Assembly: GCA_956465555.1 (NCBI GenBank)
Contig: OY101131.1
Coordinates: forward strand, 757,469 to 821,468
DNA from: Nitzschia sp. pyKryTriq1
Taxonomy: Eukaryota > Bacillariophyta > Bacillariophyceae > Bacillariales > Bacillariaceae
Reading direction: 5' to 3'
Length of the DNA stretch: 64,000 nucleotides
The notes below the pieces were generated by a model. It ran no database searches. It saw nothing but the letters and a program-made list of their open reading frames with translations, and was not told where the DNA came from. A program made the position numbers and the translations under genes. Below, piece after piece: positions 42,801 through 52,297 of the stretch (within the stretch, counting starts at the first letter, position 1; every line of letters starts with the position of its first letter).

Positions 42801-45800
42801 TCCTGATTCTGCGTTACTTGAACAATTCCCTCCTGACAACGACTTTCACGCCCAGAGAGGTAGAAAGGCTCTGCTTCCTGAGATGGTTCAATGGTTTTGT
42901 TTTCCCGAAGGTGCCCGACTTTGGAGAGGTTCTGCACCACCCTCGCATGCCGACTTGAACCTTCGGCGTTTTTCTGCGTCGTCGCCACCGAACGTTGCAT
43001 CGTCGATCGCTGCATTTGATGCGTGCTTGAATTGTACCACCTCGTTCTCGTGGTTTGTCATTGCCTCCAACTCCGATGAGTACGGCTCCAAGCTTGTAAA
43101 GACGTATGGCGCCGTGATCCGGTTCTATGCGCAGGCTCCTCCCGGTGTCGATCCTAAACAAGAGGATTACGCGCAGACGGTCTTGGGCAACGGGTCATCA
43201 TCGGGGAAAGGAACGACAAAACGACTCTGGGTACCAATGGGAATATGTCTGACGTCTAGTCTACCAATAATCGGAGTGCTGGAGGCGATGCTTCTGAGGC
43301 TCTGCGAAGATCTTGTCTCAAAAACGGACCTCACGAATCTGGATGACGTGCATGAAGCCTTGATCAATATAATTGTGAAGTATCAGAAGCCTATAGCAGG
43401 AGCAGTAAATTGTTCCGTTCCGTTTCTATCAGGGGAACGATTTCTTCTATCGCTCCCACCATCTTCTGGGTTACCGCCTATCCCACACGGAAAAGCGATT
43501 GTGTCGGTCTGCCGATTGCTTGGTACCGAGGGTCTGAATTTTCTTCTAGCGGCAGTTTTGACCGAATGCAAAATATTGATCCATTCACAAGAAATCGCTG
43601 ATATTGCTATGGTAGCCGAAGTTGTGACTGCTCTAATCTACCCATTCACTTGGTCCTTACCATACATTCCCATTCTACCCACAGGAATGCTTGAGTTCGT
43701 GGAAGCTCCTCTTTCATACATCCTTGGCATTCCTTCACAAAGCCTCAAATTGATGGACCCTCGGGCGTTGGAGGATGTCGTCGTCATCGACTTGGAGGGC
43801 GGTTTTTCGGCATCAAATTATTTCAGTAGTAAACGAGTTTTAAAGGTCGGAAGCAGTAAAAACCCCCCTCCACTTCCTTCTCAAGTCGCGGCCAATATTT
43901 CAAAGGCTCTTTACAGGCTACTCCGGGCTGAAGAAGAGGTTGACGAGGAGTTTGGCATGTCGAATGTGGGAGATCACTCCCTTCCAAGGCTTGAAACGGA
44001 ATCGCTTGCTGAAAGAGAATTTCGCGTGTCAGTGGCAATTGAAATATGTGGTTTACTTCGTGGTTATCAGGACTGCACTGGGCCCGTTTTTAACCGAGAT
44101 AAATTCCTCAAAAGCGCACCGGCTCTTTTCGAGGACCGTCGGGACCGCAAAGGAAGCGGTCGTTCCGGCACCGGAAAAGTAATCTCACCGCGATCCAAGC
44201 GTTTTCTCTCTCTGCTGGTCAACACGCAAAACTTCCATCAGCTAATCGAAACGCTTGAAGACGAAAACGCTTCGTTTTTTCACGAGGTGATGGAAACTTT
44301 AGAGGATTCCGACAAGATCGCTACAAGGGCCGGAGACACGACTTTCACTCGTTTGGAGACGTCTCTCGTACATTTAGTGAAAACGTTGCAAAAGATCGAA
44401 GACAAAGTCCCAACTTTTAGAGTTGACAAAGGGAATAACGGAGATGATATGTACGATATCGATGATGAGTTCTTTTTCGATGATGATGGTGTTGGTGGTG
44501 GATTGATGGGAAATGACTTCTCTGAGATGCTTTCTTCAAGTGATCCTGACATGAGGATCACATTCACAAACGGCCTCCTTCTACCCGTCGAATACAAACC
44601 CAAGGGATCAAATACACCAAGTAAAGCGAATAAGAACTCGGAATCCTTTGATTACCTCGCCGAACTTGAAAAGACGCCATGGCGATACCAAAAGCTCTTT
44701 GACATCTTGGCTCGAAGGAGCGAATCGCTCGGGCCACTGAATCAGAAGATCGAACCAGTCAAACTGAGAGAGGCCATTGGTGATCGTCGGTATCGCGCCT
44801 GGAGGATGACACAAGACCAGAAGGAAAAAGCCGAGATGGGTCTCTCGTACACTCAACAAAGCATAGGAGCTTCAAACCAAGAGTCTGCCATTGACTTGAC
44901 GGCATTAATTTCCTCTGCCTCAAGAAGTGATACCCATGAAATATTGCTCGGCCAGCCGAGTTTTGCAGTCTCAAGGACGACCGCTTCGAGCCCTGAACAA
45001 CAGCGAGTAGTGGATGCTAAAGACAGAGATATCATTCGTCGTTGCCTTGACCAGGCGCAGCAAGGCGAAGACTCGCACAACCCATTTCTTGAAAATGGGC
45101 GAGATCTACTTGCAGAATCTGAGAAAGCACTTCGCAACCCGTCGGCTCAGCGGTTCCTGCTTTCCATCTTGGCGCAACGCTCAAGTCTGGAAAATCAACG
45201 TGCACGTGCTAGCCGTCGGCAATCTGCTGTACAGCAATCTGTGTCAAGATTGGATGCAGTCGCTTTCGAATGCATTGTCCGTATGAGTTGTGCAATTCTT
45301 GATTCGTGCATGGAATACAAGGAGTACGAGACTGCCTATCGTTTGTTAACATTGACAGCGGGATTCATTGCGTTGAATGAAACGACCAGCAAAGGCGAAC
45401 CCGCGGGTAAGGAGATATCAGGTCATCAAGTAGTTGCTATGACATCCAAGATTGGTTTGCATCCTATTTTTGCAAATCTCGCTGTATGGGAAACTGTCAT
45501 GAGTTTGCATCTTGCAGCGCGCCGGAGTGAAAAGAAATCCGAAACACGCACCAGTGATGTTGATTCTTCGGATGAAGAAATGGAGGACAACGAGGATGAA
45601 ATCGAGTACGAGTCAGCCGTTGCGACGCTATACGAGATGATGGGCTACTCCCAAGATTCAATGGATCTCTCGCGGTTTGCAATGCGAGTAAGCGAGCAAC
45701 ATGGTTGGTTCGCAGATGATCGTGGAAGACAGCTTCTACTGTTAGCAAGAAGAATCACGGTGCGCCGCGATCAGACAGAAGTTGCACCAGTTGCTGGAGA

Positions 45801-47460
45801 TTCTGGCATTGAGATGATGGTTGCGAAGGGCGACTCTGCACCAGTTGCTGGAGCTTCTGGCATTGAGATGATGGTTGCGAAGAGCGACTCTGATATCCGG
45901 ACGGTACGGGGCGAAACGCCATGGATAGAAACTGCTTGGTGCCATCCAGCGCCCCCTGCTTCTCACGGCACGAGGACTTTCGACCACCCCGGTACCCACG
46001 GCGAAGCTTCGGTGACTGACTATATGAAGAGAAGTCCAATCACTGCGTTGGCTTGTTTCGGTCGGTCTGTCGTCGTCACTGGAGGACTTGATGGAGGCGT
46101 TTTCCTAGCATACTCAATCGGCGACAGCACAGACAACGGAGTTCGAGGAGTTCATCTTGATTGGGGTAGTGCGAGCAGAGCAGGCGCTGGCTCATCATCG
46201 GACGGAGAATATGGTGTCGGAGCAGTGAGTTGCTTGACCTTTGGGGGCGGGCAACATGCCCTAGCGAGTACCAGTGATGGTTCCCCTGAGGAAATGATAA
46301 AGTGTATGGATGGAAGCCGGGTAGTTGCGGGGACTACTGCCGGGGACCTCCGCGTCTGGTCATTGAAAGATGTTTACTCTTCGCTGCTTGCAGCAAAAGA
46401 AGGCGACGAGGCCGAAGGCGACACAAAGTATACTGTCGGAACCAACAGTGCTCTGACTCGATTGAAGTTTTCACTGAGGGGGCGAGCATTGTCGGGACAT
46501 CGTGGAGGGGTTACCTGCCTCGACGTGCCTTCCCAGGTATATAGGCCAGATTCCCTCGTAACTGGTGGCGCTGATGGATTGATCAAATTGTGGTCTCTAC
46601 GCTCGCCTGCCAGTGGGCGTAGGCAATCGTCGGCGCCGCAAGATGCGGAGGCAAATTCTCAGCAACGTGGTAGGGGCGGCGATGCTCTTAGCGTGTTGAC
46701 TGGCCACGAGGGTCGTATTGCATGTGTAAAAACAGCCTGGCACGGAGACAGGCTAGTCAGCGGGGGTGCTGATGGCACACTCAGGGTATGGGATCTGGCG
46801 TCCGGGGGGAAGTGCCTGAACATTCTGTCTGGCCATTCAGGCTGGGCGACTCACATTGAACATTGGGGACCAAATACGATTGTTTCGGGTTCTACCGATC
46901 GCACTTTGGCTCTATGGGATGCGAGAGTTTCCCATACCCCACTTTTCACATTGCGATACCACGATGCTCCAATCACTGACATTGTAGTTGGCCCCCGGAC
47001 TGACCCCCTTTTGGTTAGCGGAGCGGCCGATGGTACCATCGCAACTTGGGATTTTCGAGCTCTATCACAATTACCTAGTGAAGCAAAGTCATCACCTCAG
47101 AGCCAAACTGTCAAAATAGTAAGACAGCCGAGCGTCCCCATGAACCACCAACCCGATTCTGATGGGTTCGGGCCGCCGGGAGGCCAAGTATTCCTTTGCA
47201 GAGGTATGTCGAAACCGGGAAGCTCTGTATTGAGCGTCGGCTCAGACACAGTTATCCGTGAGTGGGATATCGGAAACGGAAAGTTGATAGCCGAAGTCCC
47301 AACCGGCCACTGCGACTTCATCTCGAGCTTGCAGCCTTGCAGACAAGCAATTGGCATATCCAAGGAAGCTGACTGCAGGCCAGATGCTATAATCACGAGT
47401 TCATTGGACGGTACCGTAAGGATGCGACGCCTCCAAGAAAAAGTTCAAAAGGACATCTGA
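39838..47460 (+). CDS. Giant DENN-domain and WD40-repeat protein (SCD1-like)
   Basis: Single exon, 2,540 aa. Residues 1-420 are Arg/Ser-rich and disordered, with SAYSR(S/A)RRER repeats (about 255-375) and two copies of PPARAKSADHDL. A C2-like start (FSVKVRVVSAIDLP, about 576) follows. A tripartite DENN module spans about 960-1500 (MVQWFCFPEGARLWRG; LWVPMGICLTSSLPIIGVLE; LLAAVLTECKILIHSQEI; YPFTWSLPYIPILP). DENN proteins are Rab GEFs. The last 470 residues hold about eight WD40 repeats (LVTGGADGLIKLWSL, LVSGGADGTLRVWDL and others). DENN plus C-terminal WD40 is the layout of plant SCD1, which acts in membrane traffic and cytokinesis. I infer a vesicle-traffic Rab GEF. An 18-residue in-frame duplication lies at 45784-45891. 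The stop is 65 bp from the convergent aldolase gene. Confidence 0.85.
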   Translation: MSSKSPRRERRTSSIEERLPRPDASDDSGRERRIARATGGGARRVVSASTVSPISPSSNGPRAPYSTRTREHRRLSPTGDHDAGDDSSSAYSSGRPGRQQTMPATSAAINHEDEIERIREMRARRLRKERAEASRSRSPVHTSANTNMNTSPTGSNTTGKEHRRPLDTHAAATRERRSDRQYQYQRQPKPDSVPDKTRSTPIISRRELEEAGLVRRERGGRRDAKSPPPRPHSDYPHTSANRSRRNLSPNRADDSSAYSRSRRERIDRLGTEEDVLSAYSRARRERQASNNNDDDHSSYSRARRDRIRNATGEEDLVWMQSLSRRERFTNDDDASNYSRNKTEKCRDQADDDTMSAYSRSSEQSSSRIPRSRLTPDDSLSKERLAFLVRPGERLRAPPARAKSADHDLMAVDLRRIAENEPQMGGGDSRPTAAARPREIFRTPPARAKSADHDLLTMDLQRRNQEEVKGQRRGEARRPEKETQPDRSRPTGTDLTTLLRERREARAAEREAKGENKSGHHLVRRKSGGDVLEATALAAGAFYHDAKQSERPRNLADIQDLEPSTLEEGNEEGWSSFSVKVRVVSAIDLPQNVIPNMPLFPVIKTGFVRIPSEETNPCDLVISTLGNNSVESIRSARVRLTTSKVMSKRDNGTIDFHQELRWDTIVKPEQLALFVELSARAARPPSNYYESPPSLLKQSTLSGAPQSLQPTKNISTIAATASAKFAIKIAGSSEEPVRNLQRNASGSDDDVGGGLRAFWRKATNRKAAELEAAEAAAAVARMLVEQGKEASGNTSTEIPGKTTQEATPQSPSLSLVPNADYEVALRKIDESTATKELTRDVRLGNLVVPLTQLHLEKAKQGDGDARVEKWFQLEAVEEDDFSFSRRKQPSVRLEITFSTSSIMDESEEKNELQQVVQSPPSTNTLNSSCPRLSMHETQDQTKDKPGAGKARALDPVLEPGVVDFLAVVGCRDIGSHKDDSGAKGWVESSPDSALLEQFPPDNDFHAQRGRKALLPEMVQWFCFPEGARLWRGSAPPSHADLNLRRFSASSPPNVASSIAAFDACLNCTTSFSWFVIASNSDEYGSKLVKTYGAVIRFYAQAPPGVDPKQEDYAQTVLGNGSSSGKGTTKRLWVPMGICLTSSLPIIGVLEAMLLRLCEDLVSKTDLTNLDDVHEALINIIVKYQKPIAGAVNCSVPFLSGERFLLSLPPSSGLPPIPHGKAIVSVCRLLGTEGLNFLLAAVLTECKILIHSQEIADIAMVAEVVTALIYPFTWSLPYIPILPTGMLEFVEAPLSYILGIPSQSLKLMDPRALEDVVVIDLEGGFSASNYFSSKRVLKVGSSKNPPPLPSQVAANISKALYRLLRAEEEVDEEFGMSNVGDHSLPRLETESLAEREFRVSVAIEICGLLRGYQDCTGPVFNRDKFLKSAPALFEDRRDRKGSGRSGTGKVISPRSKRFLSLLVNTQNFHQLIETLEDENASFFHEVMETLEDSDKIATRAGDTTFTRLETSLVHLVKTLQKIEDKVPTFRVDKGNNGDDMYDIDDEFFFDDDGVGGGLMGNDFSEMLSSSDPDMRITFTNGLLLPVEYKPKGSNTPSKANKNSESFDYLAELEKTPWRYQKLFDILARRSESLGPLNQKIEPVKLREAIGDRRYRAWRMTQDQKEKAEMGLSYTQQSIGASNQESAIDLTALISSASRSDTHEILLGQPSFAVSRTTASSPEQQRVVDAKDRDIIRRCLDQAQQGEDSHNPFLENGRDLLAESEKALRNPSAQRFLLSILAQRSSLENQRARASRRQSAVQQSVSRLDAVAFECIVRMSCAILDSCMEYKEYETAYRLLTLTAGFIALNETTSKGEPAGKEISGHQVVAMTSKIGLHPIFANLAVWETVMSLHLAARRSEKKSETRTSDVDSSDEEMEDNEDEIEYESAVATLYEMMGYSQDSMDLSRFAMRVSEQHGWFADDRGRQLLLLARRITVRRDQTEVAPVAGDSGIEMMVAKGDSAPVAGASGIEMMVAKSDSDIRTVRGETPWIETAWCHPAPPASHGTRTFDHPGTHGEASVTDYMKRSPITALACFGRSVVVTGGLDGGVFLAYSIGDSTDNGVRGVHLDWGSASRAGAGSSSDGEYGVGAVSCLTFGGGQHALASTSDGSPEEMIKCMDGSRVVAGTTAGDLRVWSLKDVYSSLLAAKEGDEAEGDTKYTVGTNSALTRLKFSLRGRALSGHRGGVTCLDVPSQVYRPDSLVTGGADGLIKLWSLRSPASGRRQSSAPQDAEANSQQRGRGGDALSVLTGHEGRIACVKTAWHGDRLVSGGADGTLRVWDLASGGKCLNILSGHSGWATHIEHWGPNTIVSGSTDRTLALWDARVSHTPLFTLRYHDAPITDIVVGPRTDPLLVSGAADGTIATWDFRALSQLPSEAKSSPQSQTVKIVRQPSVPMNHQPDSDGFGPPGGQVFLCRGMSKPGSSVLSVGSDTVIREWDIGNGKLIAEVPTGHCDFISSLQPCRQAIGISKEADCRPDAIITSSLDGTVRMRRLQEKVQKDI
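45784..45891 (+). repeat. 54-bp in-frame tandem duplication
   Basis: Two copies of 54 bp encode APVAG(D/A)SGIEMMVAK(G/S)DS within the linker before the WD40 repeats of the DENN gene. The copies differ at only a few bases, so the duplication looks recent. Confidence 0.85.
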
Positions 47461-47525
47461 ATTACAATAAAGTCACAGTCACACACGGAAGCTTGATCTA
47501 ATTGTTTCGTATACTAGAGAGGAAT

Positions 47526-48799
47526 TTAGTTGAGAACATTCACACACTTGAGGTCTTCGGCGGCTTGGCACAAACGAGCGGCCATCGCTTCTTCTCCGGC
47601 GCGAAGCATCATACGGGGATCGTAGTACTTCTTGTTGGGCTTGTCAGCTCCTTCGGGGTTACCAATTTGGCCTTGGAGATAATCGTGGTACTTCGCTTCG
47701 TACGCACGTACACCATCCCAGTAGGCCCACTGAGTGTCGGTGTCAATGTTCATCTTGACGACACCAGCCTCGATGGCGTATTGAATGTCCTCAACAGACG
47801 AACCAGATCCTCCATGGAAAACAAATTTCATTGGCTTATCATCGCCATCTCCAAGCTTCTCGGCGATGTACTTTTGGGAGTTGTGAAGAATAACAGGTTG
47901 GAGGTCAACGTTTCCAGGCGCGTAGACACCGTGGACATTTCCGAAGGATGCAGCACACGTGAAGGCAGCGTTCGGAACCTGCGAGAGTTGCTCGTAAGCG
48001 TACCAAACTTCTTCTGGCTGGGTGTAAAGGCGAGAGGAGTCCACATCGGAGTTGTCGACACCATCCTCTTCTCCTCCCGTAACACCGAGTTCGAATTCAA
48101 GGAGGATGTCAACCTTGGCGAATTTCTCCATGTACTCCTTGCAGATGGCAATGTTTTCTTCGAGAGGCTCCTCGGAGAGATCAAGCATATGAGACGAGAA
48201 AAGCGGCTCGCCGTGAAGCTTGTAGTGTTCTTCGCTGGCCGCAAGCAGACCATCGATCCATGGCAGCCAAGCCTTTTGGCAGTGGTCAGTGTGGAGAACC
48301 ACAGGAACGCCGTAGAGGGCAGCGACCTCGCGAACGTGCTTGGCAGCGGCAATAGTTCCGGCGATCGATGCCTGGTCATCGGTGTTGTCGACGGCCTTTC
48401 CGCAAATGAATTGACCTCCACCCTTAGAAAAGGTAACCATGATAGGGCCTCCATATTTCTTGGCTGCTTCCATGCAGGCGTTGATGGAGTTGCTTCCTAC
48501 AACATTAACTCCAGGGATGGCGAAACCGACTTCCTTGGCGGTGTCCAAGAGGTCAACCAACGCCTTTCCGGTGACGACACCAGGCTTAATAGAGGCGGGG
48601 AGCTTGGCGAAAGCCTGTATACGATGGGTGAGACAAAAATCGACAAGGCGTTCTTCTAAAGTCAGTCACAGGGTTCTCTTACCTTTTTCTCGGTCGAAGC
48701 CTCGGTGCTCATCTGCAAAGACGAAGAAGGGCGGAAGGTTGACCCGGGGGTGAATGCAACCGCAGGGGCGGCAAGAAGAAAGGCAGAGGAAAGCTTCAT
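47526..48799 (-). CDS. Class II fructose-1,6-bisphosphate aldolase, plastid-type leader
   Basis: Exons 48799-48683 and 48614-47526 (68-nt intron); 401 aa. It cleaves fructose 1,6-bisphosphate to DHAP and G3P, or condenses them in the Calvin cycle. The zinc and substrate motifs are present: VVLHTDHC, EFELGVTGGEEDGV, FVFHGGSGSS, VVKMNIDTDTQWAY. Exon 1 encodes a signal peptide followed by AVAFTP (MKLSSAFLLAAPAVAFTPG). That A-x-A-F-x-P context is the diatom plastid-import signature, so stromal location is well supported. The two exons separate the leader from the mature enzyme. In diatoms class II plastid aldolases take part in carbon fixation and can be pyrenoid-associated (family knowledge, not shown here). 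Confidence 0.93.
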
Positions 48800-49914
48800 G
48801 GTCAACTAGTTTGTATTTTCCTTCTAACAAAAGTATGGACGTCGTCGTTTTCCTTCTTCGTGCCTGGGAATCTTTTTGCCGCGAGACGAGCGAGGAGCGA
48901 GGGCGATGTGGACGTCGATTACGCATGTAAGAAACTGACGTACGTCTTTGTCGCTGCTCTCGCGCATGCACTTCCCGCCACATGGTGTGCGTGGCAATGC
49001 GCGCAACGTCGTCGTCTGTCAGTCGCTACCGGTATCGTGGGACAGGGGACCGGGAACCGGGAAAGCATCCTGCGTCTGCCCGCGGCCCGCAGTCAGGGCT
49101 CCGAATATCTACGGTTCCGGTACGTACAAGTACGGTACCTGGTACATACCGCTGCGGTACGAGTTGACTGCGCGTGAAAGAAAACTGCAGTAGGTCCACG
49201 TGGCGCCGGTACACACAGCCGAATCACGAACACGAGTCCTGCCGCGCCTTCGTTTTGAATGAATTTCTTCCGCGATCGTATCACGACAATGACAACAAAC
49301 GCCCACCGACGACTGTGTGATAGAATCATAGCATCCACTTCATCTCTAGTGAATACTTTTATACCTTTTTTGCACATTTCATCCAAAAATACATCTTAGA
49401 GAGCATTCATAAAAAAAAGGTAAAAAAGTAGTGCAATAGTGATCACGAATGAGCTACTTGCAGCTGCCGTGCGGGATCTCCTCCGGAAATCCGACGCGCA
49501 GTGCCACCACAAGTGTACAACTCTCTCGCTACACTTACGCCCCAAACCTTGGAGACCCATCATCACCAGAATCATTGAAGAGAACTGGGACACAGTCTGC
49601 ATCTAGAGGCCTGAAAAAAGGCCATAGCGGCCCAAACTCATGTCGCACCTGAAAACATTGGCCTAAAACAGTAATTACTTATACACGCCACTTTATACGG
49701 AACGTTGACAATAAGTGTGTACGTGACATATTACTATCAGCCACTACACAACCCGCTAGGTCACAGTCCCACAACTGCAAAATAAAAGTTTCCGCGCTGA
49801 ATGAAAATCCTCAACTCTAAATAAATTCCTTCCCGCACCTCTGCAGTTTTTCTACTGCAACAGCCGCACATAAACTGGGATCCCGTCTGTCGGTTGTCAG
49901 CCGCGTCTGACCTG
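48800..49914. other. Intergenic region with dispersed repeat
   Basis: The first ~200 bp are the aldolase promoter. A dispersed repeat copy lies at 49149-49226. GTAC-rich palindromes occur at 49115-49165. No gene seen. Confidence 0.45.
49149..49226 (-). repeat. Dispersed repeat, copy 2 (inverted relative to 4319-4387)
   Basis: It shares the CCACGTGGCGCCGGTACA core and flanks with the first copy, on the opposite strand, 45 kb away. Confidence 0.55.
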
Positions 49915-50401
49915 TTAAGACCCCACCGAGCGAAATGCCCGTCAATTTCGCGCGATTTTTCGCACAAAATTTTTTCTCACTTTCTGGAAAACTCACAATT
50001 AATTGTGCGCATCCCCAAATTCATTTTCCTTATTCTTTTGCGATTTCGAATATGCAATTAAAGATCTCGTAGAGGGGGTCGAAGCAGCAGAAATCAAGGG
50101 ACTAAATTAGTGTTTACTGGATGCCATCACGCGGTTTATCGCGTACAACGGAAACGAAATGGAGAAGCTGCCAGAAACAAAGCACGGTGTAATCACGCGA
50201 TAAACCTAAACACTAATTTAGTCCCGTGATTTCTGCTGCTTCGACCCCCTCCACGAGATTTTTAATTGCATATTCGAAATCGCAAAAGAATAAGGAAAAT
50301 GAATTTGGGGATGCGCACAATAATTAATTGTGCGTTTTCCAGAAAGTGAGAAAAAATTTGTGCGAAAATTTTAACGAGCATTTCGCTCGGTGGGGTCTTA
50401 A
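49915..50401. mobile_element. Palindromic TTAA-bounded foldback/MITE element
   Basis: It starts at TTAA (49915-49918) and ends at TTAA (50398-50401). The arms of about 200 bp (49915-50116 and 50207-50401) are inverted copies beginning TTAAGACCCCACCGAGCG and continuing through GCGCATCCCCAAATTCATT to GGGACTAAATTAGTGTTTA. Small indels separate the arms. The interior of about 90 bp is non-coding. TTAA at both ends fits the piggyBac target site, but could instead be part of the TIR. A diverged relative lies at 58398-58599. Confidence 0.82.
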
Positions 50402-50800
50402 GATTCCGAGGGTGGAAGAGATACCAGTAGGTACCGGTACGTACTGTACCAGGTACCGTACTGGTACCAGTATATTGCATGAAATAATGTTGTTCTAGCT
50501 CTACTCTCTCTAGACTACAGGAAGTGAGAAACCGCCAGGAACAGCACTACCAGCCCATAGCTCTCTAGTCGAGACTACAGTAGTGATTAGTAAAGTCGGA
50601 GAACTCGTCACCACACAAGTACTCCCGCCTGTGAAGAATAATCATCTACTCCGCGTAGAGTACAGAAAAGAAAAGGAGTAGGTCGGCGTCAACCAAGGCA
50701 TCGACAACACGCGTCTGAACGCAACGAAGTAGCGCGAAGTGATGGCTAATCCGCCAGTACAGGTACAGTAAATGTACGCTTCAATAGAAGAGTAGTTGAC
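50402..50800. other. Intergenic 3' of ORMDL
   Basis: No gene. A hairpin-forming GTAC-rich stretch lies at 50423-50476 (ATACCAGTAGGTACCGGTAC on one side, TACTGGTACCAGTAT on the other). Confidence 0.45.
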
Positions 50801-51505
50801 CTAGTCTTCTTTTCCCGAATAGTCGTCGATTCCAGTTGTTCGATTGATCCCAAAAATTCTGACACCGTTCATTACGGGGAGTTTCGCAGCCACATGGATT
50901 GACCACAGGAAAATGTTTGCCACGCAGACGTCGTAGTCGTAGTTCGAAAAGTGACAGGCTGCGTAGCAAAGCAGCGTCGGCGCAATGGTAAGCGCTCGTT
51001 TGACTCCCACAGTCTTCGGTCTGCCTTCCAGCTGCTCCCAGAGAGTCATAGCAGCCATTTCCCCTTGGTCGTCGAACAGCGACCCCTTCAGCCAGTGCAG
51101 ATACACGATGGATACCAGGCAGTGGCAGGCGTTTGTGATGGTCCAGCTCCAGAAGAGCGGCACCGTTTTCACAGTGTCCAGCACTGCCAGAGCCAGCACT
51201 TGGAACACGGCGATGCCCCCGAGATATACAAAGAGGAACTCACCCCGCTCGAGCCAGTCGGTGTGCCAGTTTCGGGCCAGTTCAAAGGGCAGCAGGTCGT
51301 CCCCGCCCTCGCCGTACATGCCAGAATAGGACCTTGGGATGTCGCGGGAGTTCATTCTGGGGCGATTGGGCGTCCGGTTGGGAGTCGGTGCGTTCGGGTT
51401 CGATTTCTTCGGCGACGACCGGATCGGCGACGACGGCGCTGGAGATGCCATACTTGTACCGGTAGTTGTGGATATTCGTACCATTGTCATTGTATGAGAG
51501 GACAC
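50801..51505 (-). CDS. ORMDL-family sphingolipid regulator
   Basis: Single exon; 234 aa from ATG 51505, or 216 aa from ATG 51451. The last ~150 residues match ORMDL/Orm proteins: NWHTDWLERGEF, four hydrophobic segments, FWSWTITNACHCLVSIVYLH, HWLKGSLFDDQGE, LTLWEQLEG-type WEQ motif, RKF-like RALTIAPTLLCY, and the near-invariant end LPVMNGVRIFGINRTTG. ORMDL proteins sit in the ER membrane and inhibit serine palmitoyltransferase in response to ceramide. The ~75-residue N-terminal extension is Ser/Pro/Asn-rich, much longer than in animals. Yeast Orm1/2 have a phosphorylated N-terminal extension, so a similar control is conceivable (inference). Confidence 0.9.
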   Translation of the reverse strand: MSSHTMTMVRISTTTGTSMASPAPSSPIRSSPKKSNPNAPTPNRTPNRPRMNSRDIPRSYSGMYGEGGDDLLPFELARNWHTDWLERGEFLFVYLGGIAVFQVLALAVLDTVKTVPLFWSWTITNACHCLVSIVYLHWLKGSLFDDQGEMAAMTLWEQLEGRPKTVGVKRALTIAPTLLCYAACHFSNYDYDVCVANIFLWSIHVAAKLPVMNGVRIFGINRTTGIDDYSGKED

Positions 51506-52297
51506 GCCTTGTCGAGGAGGGGGGCTCTGTGAGAGCAGACAGAGAGGATTACGGAACGAACAGTACTGGTGCTATATTCGTTGGAGTACCGTACTGTTGT
51601 TCCTGCCGGTACAGTACGAGTACGATACGTAGTTTGAGTTGGGAATGGATGATGCGATAGCTTCTCGTACGAGTACCAGTAAAGGTAGCACGAATGATGC
51701 GATTGATGATTGATTGTTGTACTCGTCCGGATCGTGCAAAAGTGCGCTGCATCGTTTCCTGCGTGCGCTTGTTCCGTGTCATTGCCGGCTGCCAAAAGAC
51801 GAAACGAACATTCGACCACTTCATGAGATAATTGAATGATGAATGAATAATGCAGCGACCGATGGTGCGTGCGCCACACCAATGCTTCGGCGCGCCGGCC
51901 GGTACATCATCTGCTATTCAAGTACCTACAGTAAAGGTACGGTACTTGTACGGATGTCGCAGGCTTGTCACGGAAGTCCGTTGGACATCGAACACAGAAT
52001 GTCACTTTGGGTATGAGTATGCTAAATAAATTTGTCGTTGAGTCTTGAGGAGGAGGAGTCTTGCTTGCATTTTATTGATGCTCCTTCGCGGGTCACGGTC
52101 ATTCGCTTCATTCGGCATCGACCTCGCTCGCTTACCGGTACGATCGGAGCAAAGATCTTTTAGGCAAACTCCACGCTGGCCGCGGGGACGAGAGACATCG
52201 AGTAGGGCCTCCATTACAAGTACTCGTACAGGACACAACAACATCCCCTTTCCATTCCATCTCATTAGTTTGAACTTAAAGCACATCTGATTTCAAA
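51506..52297. promoter_or_regulatory. Divergent promoter region ORMDL/cofilin
   Basis: It lies between the two divergent starts. It carries GTAC/GTACGAGTAC-type short palindromes (51560-51690, 51930-51950). No gene seen. Confidence 0.45.
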
